The translations under genes and the position numbers were made by a program. Positions 50,496 through 58,996 of a stretch of 64,000 bases of DNA are shown here, piece after piece; position 1 is the stretch's first letter, and each line of letters starts with the position of its first letter. Source of the stretch: Fodinicurvata fenggangensis DSM 21160 (GTDB lineage: Bacteria > Pseudomonadota > Alphaproteobacteria > Kiloniellales > DSM-21159). Below the pieces are notes generated by a model. The model worked only from the letters and a program-made list of their open reading frames with translations. It was not told the DNA's origin and searched no databases. The stretch spans positions 186,001 through 250,000 of the forward strand of contig NZ_JMLV01000002.1 of the NCBI RefSeq assembly GCF_000686045.1, read 5' to 3'.

Positions 50496-52889
50496 ATGGC
50501 CGCTTCACGCAGTACAGGTACAGCAAAGCGTACACGCCTGCTGCCTTCGGGCACGGGGGGGTTCCTGCGCCTGCGCCTGATCGAACTCGCAGGTCTGGGC
50601 GTCATCCTCCTGGGTTTGGTGTTGGCCGCCATCTGCTTCAGCTATGATCCCCAGGATCCTTCGCTGAACCGAGCGGCCCGCGACCAGGTGAACAACCTGC
50701 TTGGCCTTCCTGGTGCCTATCTGGCGGACATCCTGATGCAAAGCCTTGGGCTGTCGGTGTTCGGTCTCTGTGGCCTTTTCATCGCCTGGGGCTGGCGGCT
50801 GATCCGGAACCACGCGGTTCCCCGCTGGTGGCTACGCCTGCTTGCCGGGCTGTTTGCGGTGCTTTTTGCGGCTACAACCCTGGCCGCGATTCCGGCGCCG
50901 GCAAACTGGCCGCTGCGCAGTGGCCTTGGCGGCTTCTCGGGCGCCCTGATCCTGGGCCATGCCTACCAGGCCAGCAACTTGATGCCGGCCATGCTGGCCG
51001 TGGCCTCCGGTGCGCTCGCCCTCTTCCTGGGCCTCTTCAGCCTGGCCGTCAGCCTGGGGGAATGGAAGATGCTTTGGCAGGGTCCGACTCGCCTGGCCCG
51101 GACGTTGGCCGGCCTGATACGCCGAAACCGCCAGGAAACCGAAGAAGAGGCAAATCCCCAACCTGTACGCACGCGCAAGAAGCAGGCAGACCAGAAGCGT
51201 ACGGCAAAGAAGCAGGAAGCCGCGGAACCGGCTCCAGAACCCGAGAAGACAACCGAGAAGCCCGCAGAGACCGCGGATGGCGACCTGATCGCCCCGCGGG
51301 CACCGCGACCGGCCCAGAGCAGGAAGGCGCAGAAGGATGTGCAGGGCTCCCTGGCCCTGGGTCCCAGCGGCTATGAGGCGCCACCCCTCACCCTTCTGGC
51401 CGAAGCCAAGTCAAATCCTGACGCACAACTGAACCGGGACGCCCTGGAAAAGAACGCACGCCTCCTGGAAACCGTCCTGCAGGACTTCGGTGTACGCGGT
51501 GAGATCGTCAAGGTACGCCCCGGCCCCGTGGTTACGCGTTACGAACTGGAACCGGCGCCTGGCACCAAGACGAACCGTGTCATCACGCTGGCCGACGACA
51601 TCGCCCGCTCCATGTCGGCCGTCTCAGTGCGCGTGGCCGTGGTCCCGGGCTCCAGCACCATCGGGATCGAGCTGCCCAACGCCAAGCGTGAAACGGTCTA
51701 CCTGCGCGAACTGCTCGCCGCAGAGGCCTTCGAGCAATCCAAGGGCAGCCTGCCGCTGGTGCTCGGAAAGGATATCGGTGGCATGCCGCAGGTGGTCGAT
51801 CTGGCCCGTATGCCACACCTGCTGATCGCTGGGACCACGGGTTCGGGCAAGTCCGTGGGCATCAACGGCATGATCCTCTCGCTGCTCTATCGCATGCCGC
51901 CCGAACGCTGCCGCATGATCATGGTCGACCCCAAGATGCTGGAACTCAGCATCTACGACGGCATCCCGCATTTGCTGACACCGGTTGTCACGGAGCCCAA
52001 GAAAGCTGTGGTCGCCCTGAAATGGGTCGTCCGCGAAATGGAGAATCGCTATCGCTCGATGTCGCTGCTTGGTGTGCGCAACATCGATGGATACAACGCC
52101 CGCATCGAGGAGGCCCGTAAATCGGGCCAGGTCCTGACCCGCCGCGTCCAGACCGGCTTCGACCCGGACACCGGGCAACCGATTCACGAGGAAGAGGCCT
52201 TCGACCTGGAGCCCCTGCCCTACATCGTCGTTGTGGTCGACGAGATGGCCGACCTGATGCTGGTGGCCGGCAAGGAGGTCGAGGCCGCCATCCAACGCCT
52301 GGCCCAGATGGCCCGCGCCGCCGGAATCCATTTGATCATGGCCACCCAGCGTCCCTCGGTGGATGTCATCACGGGCACCATCAAGGCCAACTTTCCGACC
52401 CGCATCTCCTTCAATGTCACCTCGAAGATCGACAGCCGGACGATCCTGGGCGAATCGGGCGCGGAACACCTGCTGGGCATGGGCGACATGCTCTACATGG
52501 CCCACGGCGGACGAATCTCGCGCATTCACGGCCCCTTTGTCAGCGATGCCGAGGTCGAAGCCGTGGTCGCACACCTGAAGGCGCAGGGGCAGCCCGCCTT
52601 TGTCGAGGGCGTGACCGAGGAAAGCGGCGACGAGCCCGGTTTCCCTGGCCTGCCGGGGGGCGACGACGGATCCGGCGGCGGCTCGGGCGACGAGCTCTAT
52701 GACCGTGCCCTGGCTGTCGTGGCCCAGCACCGCAAGGCCTCGACGTCCTTCATCCAGCGCCAGCTGCAGATCGGCTACAACCGCGCGGCCCGCCTTATCG
52801 AGCAGATGGAGGCCGAGGGCGTCGTCGGCCCGGCCAATCACGTGGGGCGCCGCGAGGTGCTGTTGCCCGACCACGGAGATCAAGGATAG
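50496..52889 (+). CDS. ftsK: DNA translocase FtsK
   Basis: A 797-residue FtsK/SpoIIIE protein that pumps DNA toward dif during division. Four membrane spans lie in residues about 25-190, a charged Pro/Lys/Glu linker in about 205-300, the beta domain from about 305, and the RecA-like motor with Walker A GTTGSGKS (446-453) and Walker B YIVVVVDEMADLM. The C-terminal gamma winged helix (ASTSFIQRQLQIGYNRAARLIEQMEAEGVVGPANHVGRREVL) reads KOPS-type sites. Shorter linker than in E. coli, as usual for alphaproteobacteria. Confidence 0.96.
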   Translation: MAASRSTGTAKRTRLLPSGTGGFLRLRLIELAGLGVILLGLVLAAICFSYDPQDPSLNRAARDQVNNLLGLPGAYLADILMQSLGLSVFGLCGLFIAWGWRLIRNHAVPRWWLRLLAGLFAVLFAATTLAAIPAPANWPLRSGLGGFSGALILGHAYQASNLMPAMLAVASGALALFLGLFSLAVSLGEWKMLWQGPTRLARTLAGLIRRNRQETEEEANPQPVRTRKKQADQKRTAKKQEAAEPAPEPEKTTEKPAETADGDLIAPRAPRPAQSRKAQKDVQGSLALGPSGYEAPPLTLLAEAKSNPDAQLNRDALEKNARLLETVLQDFGVRGEIVKVRPGPVVTRYELEPAPGTKTNRVITLADDIARSMSAVSVRVAVVPGSSTIGIELPNAKRETVYLRELLAAEAFEQSKGSLPLVLGKDIGGMPQVVDLARMPHLLIAGTTGSGKSVGINGMILSLLYRMPPERCRMIMVDPKMLELSIYDGIPHLLTPVVTEPKKAVVALKWVVREMENRYRSMSLLGVRNIDGYNARIEEARKSGQVLTRRVQTGFDPDTGQPIHEEEAFDLEPLPYIVVVVDEMADLMLVAGKEVEAAIQRLAQMARAAGIHLIMATQRPSVDVITGTIKANFPTRISFNVTSKIDSRTILGESGAEHLLGMGDMLYMAHGGRISRIHGPFVSDAEVEAVVAHLKAQGQPAFVEGVTEESGDEPGFPGLPGGDDGSGGGSGDELYDRALAVVAQHRKASTSFIQRQLQIGYNRAARLIEQMEAEGVVGPANHVGRREVLLPDHGDQG

Positions 52890-52970
52890 GTCCCATTTGC
52901 GCCCTTGAATGGCCCAAATGGGTCCGCATCTCTAGGGCGAACGAAAAGTCGACGAAAGGCAGATTCGCAC

Positions 52971-53687
52971 ATGCGCCCTATCCCGAGCATTCTCGAGAGC
53001 ACACCGCAGTCCAGAGCAGGCCTCTCCGTCCGGCCGCTGGCCTTTCTGCTGGCCCTGTTCGCGCTGCTTCTCTCCCCCTTGTCTGCCAGCGCGTCGCTGG
53101 ACGAGTTGGACCAGGAACAGCGTGGTATCCTGGAAGAGGTCGAGGAATACTTGAACGGCATTGGCACCATGGAAGGCCGTTTCGCGCAGGTGACTTCGAC
53201 AGGCAACTATGCCGAAGGCGAGGTGGCTCTGCGGCGGCCGGGGCGCATGCGATTCGAGTACGACAGTCCCAATCCAACCCTGTTGGTGGCTGATGGCTTC
53301 AACCTGACCGTCTATGACCGCGAACTCGAGGAAGCCACCATGCTGCCGCTGCGCCAGACGCCACTCTGGCTGCTGTTGCGCGAAGACGTTTCCTTTGCCG
53401 CTGACGACCTTGAAGTCCTCGGCGTCCGCGAGCGCGACGGCACCGTCGCCATCCTGCTGCAGCAGGCGGACGAGCCCGGCATGGGCAGCATCGAGATCCA
53501 GCTGACCCGGGACCCCATGACCCTGAAGCGCTGGATCGTGACCGATGCACAGGGGGTTGAGACGACCGTTTCGCTGGCGAATCTCTCCTATGATGTCGAG
53601 TTCGAACCGCGCACCTTCAACGTCCAGAACCTGCCTGGCGTCATGGCCCCGGGCATGGATCCGCGCAACCAGAACCGCGGGCGCTGA
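52971..53687 (+). CDS. lolA: Outer membrane lipoprotein carrier protein
   Basis: A 238-residue LolA. Signal peptide around residues 18-42 (LAFLLALFALLLSPLSASA), then the open beta-barrel with IGTMEGRFAQVTSTGNYAEGEVALRRPGRMRFEYDSPNPTLLVADG and MTLKRWIVTDAQGVETTVSLANLSYDV. It ferries lipoproteins from LolCDE to the outer membrane. The ATG at 52971 yields the best signal peptide; an in-frame start at 52905 is out of family. It directly follows ftsK, a common arrangement. Confidence 0.93.
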   Translation: MRPIPSILESTPQSRAGLSVRPLAFLLALFALLLSPLSASASLDELDQEQRGILEEVEEYLNGIGTMEGRFAQVTSTGNYAEGEVALRRPGRMRFEYDSPNPTLLVADGFNLTVYDRELEEATMLPLRQTPLWLLLREDVSFAADDLEVLGVRERDGTVAILLQQADEPGMGSIEIQLTRDPMTLKRWIVTDAQGVETTVSLANLSYDVEFEPRTFNVQNLPGVMAPGMDPRNQNRGR

Positions 53688-53694
53688 ATATCGC

Positions 53695-54513
53695 CTACCC
53701 GCGCAATCGGAAGGGACGCAGCAGCAGGGTCAGGTAGGGGCGCTCGTCTTCACGCTCCACGCCGATCGGCATATTCGGGCTGCGCACCTTGGAACTGCGC
53801 GAGCCGAACAGGGGATCCCAGAAACTGAAGATGGTGCCGTAGTTGGAATCGGTGTCTCGCCGAACCTTGTGGTGATGCACCCAGTGGATCGAAGGCGTGA
53901 TGAACAGCCTGGAAAGCGCCGTTTCCAGGCCTGAAGGCAGGCGCAGGTTCGAGTGATGGAAGATGCTGGCCAACAGGACCAGGACCTCGAAGACCAGGAT
54001 CGAACTGACCGGAAAGCCCAGAAGGATGATCACACCGGCCCGCGCCGTCGCCGACAACAGCACCTCGCCGAAATGAAAGCGCAGTGCACTGCTGCTGTCC
54101 AGGAATCCGTCCAGGTGGTGGACTTCATGGAACCGCCAGAGAAAGGGCAGTTCATGGTTGGCGCGGTGCCACCAGTAGATCAGGAAGTCCAGGATCACGA
54201 GATCCAGGGCCAGGCCCGGCAGGCCAGCCCACCATTGGGGCCGCCAGTCGAGGGCATGACTCGCGGCCCATACCGACAGCGGCAGGACCACCAAGGGTGA
54301 CAAGCCGGTATTGAGCAACCAGAGCCCAAGGTTGCGGATCACCCGCTGTGCCGAGATCGCAAGACGGGCGAAGATTCTCTTGGGGGCAGCCTTTCCCCTT
54401 CCATCAGGATAGGGCGCTGCCGGAAAAAGCCGCTCGAGCAGGAAAAAGCCGGCAAACCAGATGGCAACGGCGATGCCCTTCCAGGCCAGCAGGTTTTCGA
54501 GAGTCAGATCCAT
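53695..54513 (-). CDS. Sterol desaturase/fatty acid hydroxylase family protein
   Basis: A 272-residue membrane di-iron hydroxylase-type protein. Histidine motifs are YWWHRANHELPFLWRFHEVHHLDGFLDSSSALRFHFGE in the middle and a later WVHHHKVRRDTDSNYG, the set expected for the superfamily. Several membrane helices surround them. The substrate (sterol, carotenoid or lipid) is unknown. No lipid genes adjoin. It converges on lolA with seven bases between and diverges from the PuuD-like gene. Confidence 0.88.
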   Translation of the reverse strand: MDLTLENLLAWKGIAVAIWFAGFFLLERLFPAAPYPDGRGKAAPKRIFARLAISAQRVIRNLGLWLLNTGLSPLVVLPLSVWAASHALDWRPQWWAGLPGLALDLVILDFLIYWWHRANHELPFLWRFHEVHHLDGFLDSSSALRFHFGEVLLSATARAGVIILLGFPVSSILVFEVLVLLASIFHHSNLRLPSGLETALSRLFITPSIHWVHHHKVRRDTDSNYGTIFSFWDPLFGSRSSKVRSPNMPIGVEREDERPYLTLLLRPFRLRG

Positions 54514-54605
54514 GCCTCCAGTCTAGGTCGCTCCCGGCCGTGGACAAGGGCTCATGCTTTAAAAGCGCTTGAGACAAAGCTCCAGCGGCGCTAGGAGAAA
54601 GCTCC

Positions 54606-55382
54606 ATGATCGCCACAACTCCCCGTCCTCTCGTGGGCCTGTCCGCCTGTTCAAAACAAATCGACGAAGCCCCCTATCACGCCATTGGTGACAAGTACCT
54701 GCGCGCTGTTGACGAGGCGGCTGGCCTGCTTCCCGTCGTTTTTCCGGCCTTCGGCGAAGCCCTGGACGTGAACGCCCTTCTGGACGGACTCTCGGGCCTG
54801 GTCTTGACCGGCAGCCCGTCCAATGTCCATCCACAGCACTACGAACAAACGGAAAGTGACCAGCACGCGCCCTTTGACGAGGCCAGGGACGGGAGCACGC
54901 TCGCATTGATTCCTGCCGCCCTGGAACGCGGCCTGCCGATCTTCGCCATCTGCCGGGGCATGCAGGAACTCAACGTCGCGCTGGGCGGCAGTCTTTGTCC
55001 AGCCGTTCATCTTCTGCCCGGACACCTGGACCATCGCCGCCCGGAGACCCCCGATCCCGACATCCAGTATGCTCCACGCCACCCGATCGAGATAGATCCC
55101 GACGGTCTGCTGGCCACCCTGCTGCCCGAAGGAGATAAGTCGATCGAGGTAAACTCCCTGCATCACCAGGCCATAGACCGCCTGGCCCAGGACCTGAAAA
55201 TCGAAGCGCGCGCACCGGACGGCACAATCGAGGCCGTTCGCTATGGCAAGGGCAAGAGTTTTGCTGTGGGTGTGCAATGGCATCCCGAGTACAAGGCTAC
55301 GGAAAATCCCGTTTCCCGCGCCCTGTTTCGGGCATTTGCCCGTGCCGTGCGCCATTATGCCGCAGGACGGTATCGCCTTTGA
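54606..55382 (+). CDS. Gamma-glutamyl-GABA hydrolase-like class I amidotransferase (PuuD-like)
   Basis: A 258-residue C26-peptidase family protein. The nucleophile is C116 in AICRGMQELNVALGG, and the His-Glu pair is in GVQWHPEYKATEN. N-terminal blocks RPLVGLSACSKQID and LLDGLSGLVLTGSPSNVHP fit gamma-glutamyl-GABA hydrolases. No PuuA/PuuB/PuuC neighbours are in place here. The GS-like cluster at 14-19 kb has its own amidotransferase, so this one may serve a separate gamma-glutamyl substrate. Confidence 0.85.
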   Translation: MIATTPRPLVGLSACSKQIDEAPYHAIGDKYLRAVDEAAGLLPVVFPAFGEALDVNALLDGLSGLVLTGSPSNVHPQHYEQTESDQHAPFDEARDGSTLALIPAALERGLPIFAICRGMQELNVALGGSLCPAVHLLPGHLDHRRPETPDPDIQYAPRHPIEIDPDGLLATLLPEGDKSIEVNSLHHQAIDRLAQDLKIEARAPDGTIEAVRYGKGKSFAVGVQWHPEYKATENPVSRALFRAFARAVRHYAAGRYRL

Positions 55383-55496
55383 ATCGCTTCGGTTGTCCGG
55401 CGCAGGCCGTGCGGACTCCTGCCGCGTGTGTTGCTCCAGGCGAATAACTGGGCCTCACGCATGCAGGAACTGCAGGTCCCTTACCCTTCTTATCTA

Positions 55497-55524
55497 TTGC
55501 AACAGGACCAAACTGCTCTAAATT
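55497..55524 (+). promoter_or_regulatory. Promoter of the candidate small RNA
   Basis: TTGCAA (-35, 55497-55502), a 16-base spacer, and TAAATT (-10, 55519-55524). Predicted transcript start is near 55531, directly before the first hairpin. Confidence 0.55.
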
Positions 55525-55530
55525 TGTAGT

Positions 55531-55649
55531 CAAAGGTGATGTCTATCAAATCACCTACATAGTGGGAGCCTGAGGTCCCCTGCCAAAACTCCCACGTCTC
55601 CGCGGAGCTACGGAACGCCCGGCTGCCCCCCGACCGGGCGTTCCTTTTT
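55531..55649 (+). ncRNA. Candidate small RNA of about 119 nt
   Basis: Three hairpins and a terminator in one direction: AGGTGAT/ATCACCT (55534-55540 with 55550-55556), GTGGGAG/CTCCCAC (55562-55568 with 55589-55595), CTCCGCGGAG (55598-55607), and the terminator stem at 55612-55644 with TTTTT. A promoter stands at the correct distance upstream and no open reading frame of note is inside. I do not recognise the family: 6S RNA, SRP RNA and tmRNA do not fit. An orphan trans-acting sRNA is the simplest reading; a long leader for xthA is less likely because the terminator intervenes. Confidence 0.55.
55612..55649 (+). terminator. Strong Rho-independent terminator
   Basis: GGAACGCCCGG (55612-55622), an 11-base loop, CCGGGCGTTCC (55634-55644), then TTTTT. 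Eleven perfect pairs. Confidence 0.92.
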
Positions 55650-55819
55650 CCGGGTGGCATTCTGGTCCAACTCCCCCCGTTGGACCAGAATTCCCTGGCT
55701 GCCCCTCTCCTACTTAGCGAAAAGTTCCTTCCCACAAGCGGTTTACCTTGCCGGCACGATGCATATGATCGCGCGATCAGTCATTCTTGCATCACCCATG
55801 TGAAGGAGGCAGCGGGATC

Positions 55820-56614
55820 GTGAGCCTGAAAATCGCCACCTGGAACGTCAATTCCCTGCGCCAACGCCTGCCCCATCTGGAACGCCTGTCCAAGGAACAC
55901 GCCCCCGACGTCCTCTGTCTTCAGGAAACCAAGGTGGATGACCCCCTGTTTCCCGGCGAAGCCCTGTCAGATATGGGGTATGAGCACCAGGCCTTCCGGG
56001 GACAGAAGAGCTACAACGGCGTGGCCATTGTCTCGCGCGTCCCCTTCGAGAAACGTGATCACAGGATCTGGTGCCAGAAAGACGACAGGCGTCACGTAGA
56101 GGTGGTGCTTCCCGGTGGCCTGGAGTTGCACAATTTCTATGTTCCCTCCGGCGGTCCGGACCCGGATCCGGAAAAGAACGACAAGTTCGCTCACAAACTG
56201 TCCTTTCTCGAGGAAATGGCGCAGTGGGCGAAATCCCATACGCGTGGCCGGAAGGTCCTGATAGTCGGTGATTTGAACGTGGCCCCCTTGGAAAACGACG
56301 TCTGGAATCACAAGCGGCTGGTCCGCAGCGTCGGGCACACACCGGGCGAATCCCAGCGCATGGCCGACCTGCTGGAGGCCGGCGCACTGGTGGATGCGCC
56401 CCGGCATTTCACTCCACCGGATCAACCGCTTTACAGCTGGTGGGGCTATCGCTACCCCTTGGCCTTCCAGAAGGATTACGGGTGGCGCCTGGACCATGCC
56501 CTGGCCTCCCAGCCACTGATGCCGGACATCCGGGGAATCGAGACCCTGCGCGACATGCGCGCCTGGGAGAAACCCTCCGATCATGTCCCGGTCATGGTTG
56601 AACTGGCCGCATGA
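55820..56614 (+). CDS. xth: Exodeoxyribonuclease III
   Basis: A 264-residue AP endonuclease/3'-5' exonuclease of the ExoIII family used in base-excision repair. Blocks: LKIATWNVNSLRQRLPHLERL, DVLCLQETKVDDPLFPGEAL with the metal-binding Glu, LIVGDLNVAPLENDVWNHKRL, and the end WRLDHALASQPLMPDIRG ... KPSDHVPVMVEL with the catalytic Asp and His. The start is GTG 55820, eleven bases after GAAGGAGG; an ATG further up has no ribosome site. It overlaps the next gene (ATGA). Confidence 0.93.
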   Translation: MSLKIATWNVNSLRQRLPHLERLSKEHAPDVLCLQETKVDDPLFPGEALSDMGYEHQAFRGQKSYNGVAIVSRVPFEKRDHRIWCQKDDRRHVEVVLPGGLELHNFYVPSGGPDPDPEKNDKFAHKLSFLEEMAQWAKSHTRGRKVLIVGDLNVAPLENDVWNHKRLVRSVGHTPGESQRMADLLEAGALVDAPRHFTPPDQPLYSWWGYRYPLAFQKDYGWRLDHALASQPLMPDIRGIETLRDMRAWEKPSDHVPVMVELAA

Positions 56615-57132
56615 GCACGCCGACGGAGACCAGGCTGCATTATCCGCCCGGCCACCTCCTGGGAGATGACCTGAGGGCCCTGGCTGGCCTGGCATTTGCG
56701 CTGGGCCTGCTGTTTGCCTCGGACTTCGCTCCGCTGGCCCTCTGGATCTGTGGGCCGCTGGCCCTGCTGTTCGCTCTGTTCGGGCTCAGAACCCTGTTGA
56801 TGCATGTCACCGAAGCCCAGCTTGCGGATTCCGGGCTTGAACGGCAGATCCGGCTACCCGCCTGGACCTTGGCACGCCGACTGGACTGGAACCAGTTGCA
56901 GGACCTGCGCCTGCGCTATTACGCGACCCGGCGCCAGCGCCGTGAGATGGAGGGCGGCTATTTCCAGCTCTCTCTGCGTGATCCTCAGGGCCGGATGAAG
57001 TTCGAATCGACTTTGGAAGGCTTTGACGACCTGGCTGAAAGTGCAGTGGAGGCCGCACGAAACCAGGGATTGGAACTGGATGAAGCCACGCGTGACAGCC
57101 TGCTTCACCTGGGCCTGGACCCCCGCACCTGA
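56611..57132 (+). CDS. Hypothetical membrane protein
   Basis: A 173-residue protein with two adjacent hydrophobic segments (residues about 17-35 and 38-60: LAGLAFALGLLFASDFAPL, ALWICGPLALLFALFGLRTLLM), then a soluble part of roughly 110 residues rich in charged residues, resembling a PH-like/YdbT-type membrane-proximal domain (LRLRYYATRRQRREMEGGYFQLSLRDPQGRMKFESTL). No recognised catalytic residues. Its start overlaps the xth stop, so the two are probably co-translated, though no functional link is apparent. Confidence 0.75.
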   Translation: MSTPTETRLHYPPGHLLGDDLRALAGLAFALGLLFASDFAPLALWICGPLALLFALFGLRTLLMHVTEAQLADSGLERQIRLPAWTLARRLDWNQLQDLRLRYYATRRQRREMEGGYFQLSLRDPQGRMKFESTLEGFDDLAESAVEAARNQGLELDEATRDSLLHLGLDPRT

Positions 57133-57137
57133 ACCTC

Positions 57138-57833
57138 TTACGGAAACAGGCGATAGCCACCCGGTTCGGTGATCAGGATCTTCGCATCCGAAGGATCCTG
57201 CTCGATCTTCTGCCGCAGGCGATAGATGTGCGTTTCCAGCGTGTGCGTCGTGACACCGGCATTGTAGCCCCAGACCTCGTCCAGCAGGGTATCCCGTGGC
57301 ACAGGACGCGCGCCCGCCCGGTGAAGGTAGCGCAGAATCTGCGTTTCCTTCTCGGTCAGGCGGATCTTGCGGCCACTTCCGCTGTCCACCAGGGATTTGG
57401 AGACCGGGTGAAAACTGTAGGGCCCGATGGACAGGACTGCGTTCTCGCTATGATCATGCTGGCGCAGTTGCGCACGTAGTCTCGCCATGAGCACGGCCAA
57501 GCGGAAGGGCTTGGTGACATAGTCATTGGCACCGGATTCCAGTCCCAGGATGGTATCGGCATCACTGTCCATGGCCGTCAGCATGATGATCGGCGCCTTC
57601 ACGCCAGCCCGGCGCAGCAGGCGGCAAAGGTCGCGCCCATCCATGTCCGGCAGGCCCACATCCAGCAGCAGGGCATCGAAATATTCCGCACGCCCGAGCC
57701 TCAAACCTTCGGCCCCGCTTTCGGCTTCCTGGGTCACGAATTCCTCGTGCAGGCGCAACTGGTCGCAGAGAGTCGTGCGTAGCTCCGAGTCGTCATCGAC
57801 CAACAGGATCTTGCGAGGGGCAGTGCCGCGCAT
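57138..57833 (-). CDS. OmpR/PhoB-family response regulator
   Basis: A 231-residue two-component response regulator. The receiver (about 8-120) has the acidic pair D13-D14, phospho-acceptor D58 in LLLDVGLPDMDG, and the conserved K in YVTKPF. The output domain (about 130-228) is a winged helix with LTEKETQILRYLHRAGARPVPRDTLLDEVWGYNAGVTTHTLETHIYRLRQKIE. No histidine kinase gene lies beside it, so the partner is elsewhere. It converges on the hypothetical membrane gene with five bases between. Confidence 0.93.
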   Translation of the reverse strand: MRGTAPRKILLVDDDSELRTTLCDQLRLHEEFVTQEAESGAEGLRLGRAEYFDALLLDVGLPDMDGRDLCRLLRRAGVKAPIIMLTAMDSDADTILGLESGANDYVTKPFRLAVLMARLRAQLRQHDHSENAVLSIGPYSFHPVSKSLVDSGSGRKIRLTEKETQILRYLHRAGARPVPRDTLLDEVWGYNAGVTTHTLETHIYRLRQKIEQDPSDAKILITEPGGYRLFP

Positions 57834-57884
57834 CTGGTTCTATTTCCTCCCCGATTCAAGTAACCTGTCCCGGTTCATCTCTTC

Positions 57885-58757
57885 TCAGTCCGCCAGTCGG
57901 TATATGGCCCTGAAAACAGCATGACGGCTGTCCGCTAGGGAGTCGACGATGCTGAAGTGGTTGCGGCCAGGCAATTCCAGGCTTTCGCACTTCTGGCGCG
58001 CAGTCTTCCAGGCCTGCACGAAATCGCGTTGCTGATACTGGAATTCCTCCGTTTCCTCCCGCCCGACAGCCACGAAAAGCCGGGGCAACCTGCGTTTTGC
58101 GGCGGCAGGTATATGATGCAGCGGGCTCGAGCTCTGCACGGCTTCCTCGTCCAGTTGCAGAACCGGCTGCTGGTAACTGTTCCGCAGGGGCTCCAGGTCG
58201 TAGATGCCCGAAATCGAGGCGGCGCCATAAAGCAGCTCCTGCGGCAGACCGTAGTCTTCTTGCCAATCAGTCAGGAGTGCCATGACGGCGAGATGTCCAC
58301 CCGCTGAATGACCAGCCACGACCATGCGCTCCGAATCAAATCCCAGGTCATCGGCGTTTTTGTAGAGCCAGACGAGCGCTGCGCGCACCTGGGCAACCAT
58401 ATCTGGAATCCGCACCTGTGGTGCCAGGTCATAGTTGATCGAAGCATAGGCAAAACCGGCCTCGCGGAAGGCAGGCGCCGGAAATGTGAAATCGCCCTTG
58501 TCCAGCGATTGCCAATACCCACCATGGATGAAGACCAGCAGCGGCGCCCCTGGTGCCTTTGGCGGAACGTAGTCCAGCTTTTGCAACGGGCCCTCGCCAT
58601 ACTCCAGGTCCGTGCGCACAGGCAGCGTCTCACGCACGACGGCGCTCTCGGCCGCCCAACGGCTGAAATGCTGACTGTGCTCGGGTGTGTGTTCGCGCTG
58701 GTTCAGTTGGCGATCGAGTTCCGCCTTGTTCCAGCCACGCCAGGCTACATCATTCAT
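57885..58757 (-). CDS. Alpha/beta hydrolase (HSL/arylformamidase-like)
   Basis: A 290-residue serine hydrolase. The oxyanion motif HGGYWQSLDKGDF near residue 76, the nucleophile in VVAGHSAGGHLAVMALL, and the closing His in LPGRNHFSIVDSL are seen. The combination fits the BD-FAE/kynurenine-formamidase-like subgroup; a role in tryptophan breakdown is only a family suggestion since no kyn genes are near. 51 bases upstream of the response regulator start, same strand, so the two may be co-transcribed. Confidence 0.85.
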   Translation of the reverse strand: MNDVAWRGWNKAELDRQLNQREHTPEHSQHFSRWAAESAVVRETLPVRTDLEYGEGPLQKLDYVPPKAPGAPLLVFIHGGYWQSLDKGDFTFPAPAFREAGFAYASINYDLAPQVRIPDMVAQVRAALVWLYKNADDLGFDSERMVVAGHSAGGHLAVMALLTDWQEDYGLPQELLYGAASISGIYDLEPLRNSYQQPVLQLDEEAVQSSSPLHHIPAAAKRRLPRLFVAVGREETEEFQYQQRDFVQAWKTARQKCESLELPGRNHFSIVDSLADSRHAVFRAIYRLAD

Positions 58758-58996
58758 GATCTGTCATGCCCCTGTTCCTTTTCTTGCGGCACCATTCTTG
58801 ATCCAGTGTGTATGGCAAATCAATGCCGCCGCCAACTTGAGATACCGTTGATCGTGAACCAATTATGAGGTCTGTTCGTATGAACATGGCAGCTATAACA
58901 GCTAAATCATTGCTCCAGGGCACCTCGTGACGCTTGAATGGCCAAGCCGCCCCCCACATCCATTTGATGGCGAGCAAGCAGCGGAAAGTTGGTTTC
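58758..58996. other. Divergent region before ribA
   Basis: About 239 bases without a gene. AT-rich between 58850 and 58915. An inverted repeat TGTTC-GTAT-GAACA is present at 58873-58886. No FMN riboswitch signature was seen although the downstream gene is in riboflavin synthesis. Confidence 0.4.

Larger units (their letters stand above)
55383..55819. other. Intergenic region with a candidate small RNA
   Basis: About 437 bases with no protein gene. The first 110 bases look unremarkable, then a promoter, three hairpins and a terminator follow in close order (55497-55649, listed separately). The remaining stretch to 55800 is the upstream region of the ExoIII gene, with GAAGGAGG as its ribosome site. 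Confidence 0.6.

Noticed and set aside
58873-58886. LexA-type SOS box TGTTC-GTAT-GAACA
   Set aside because: Alphaproteobacterial LexA sites are direct GTTC-N7-GTTC repeats; this inverted repeat does not fit and ribA is not an SOS gene.
58758-58996. FMN riboswitch before ribA
   Set aside because: The conserved RFN core sequence is absent.
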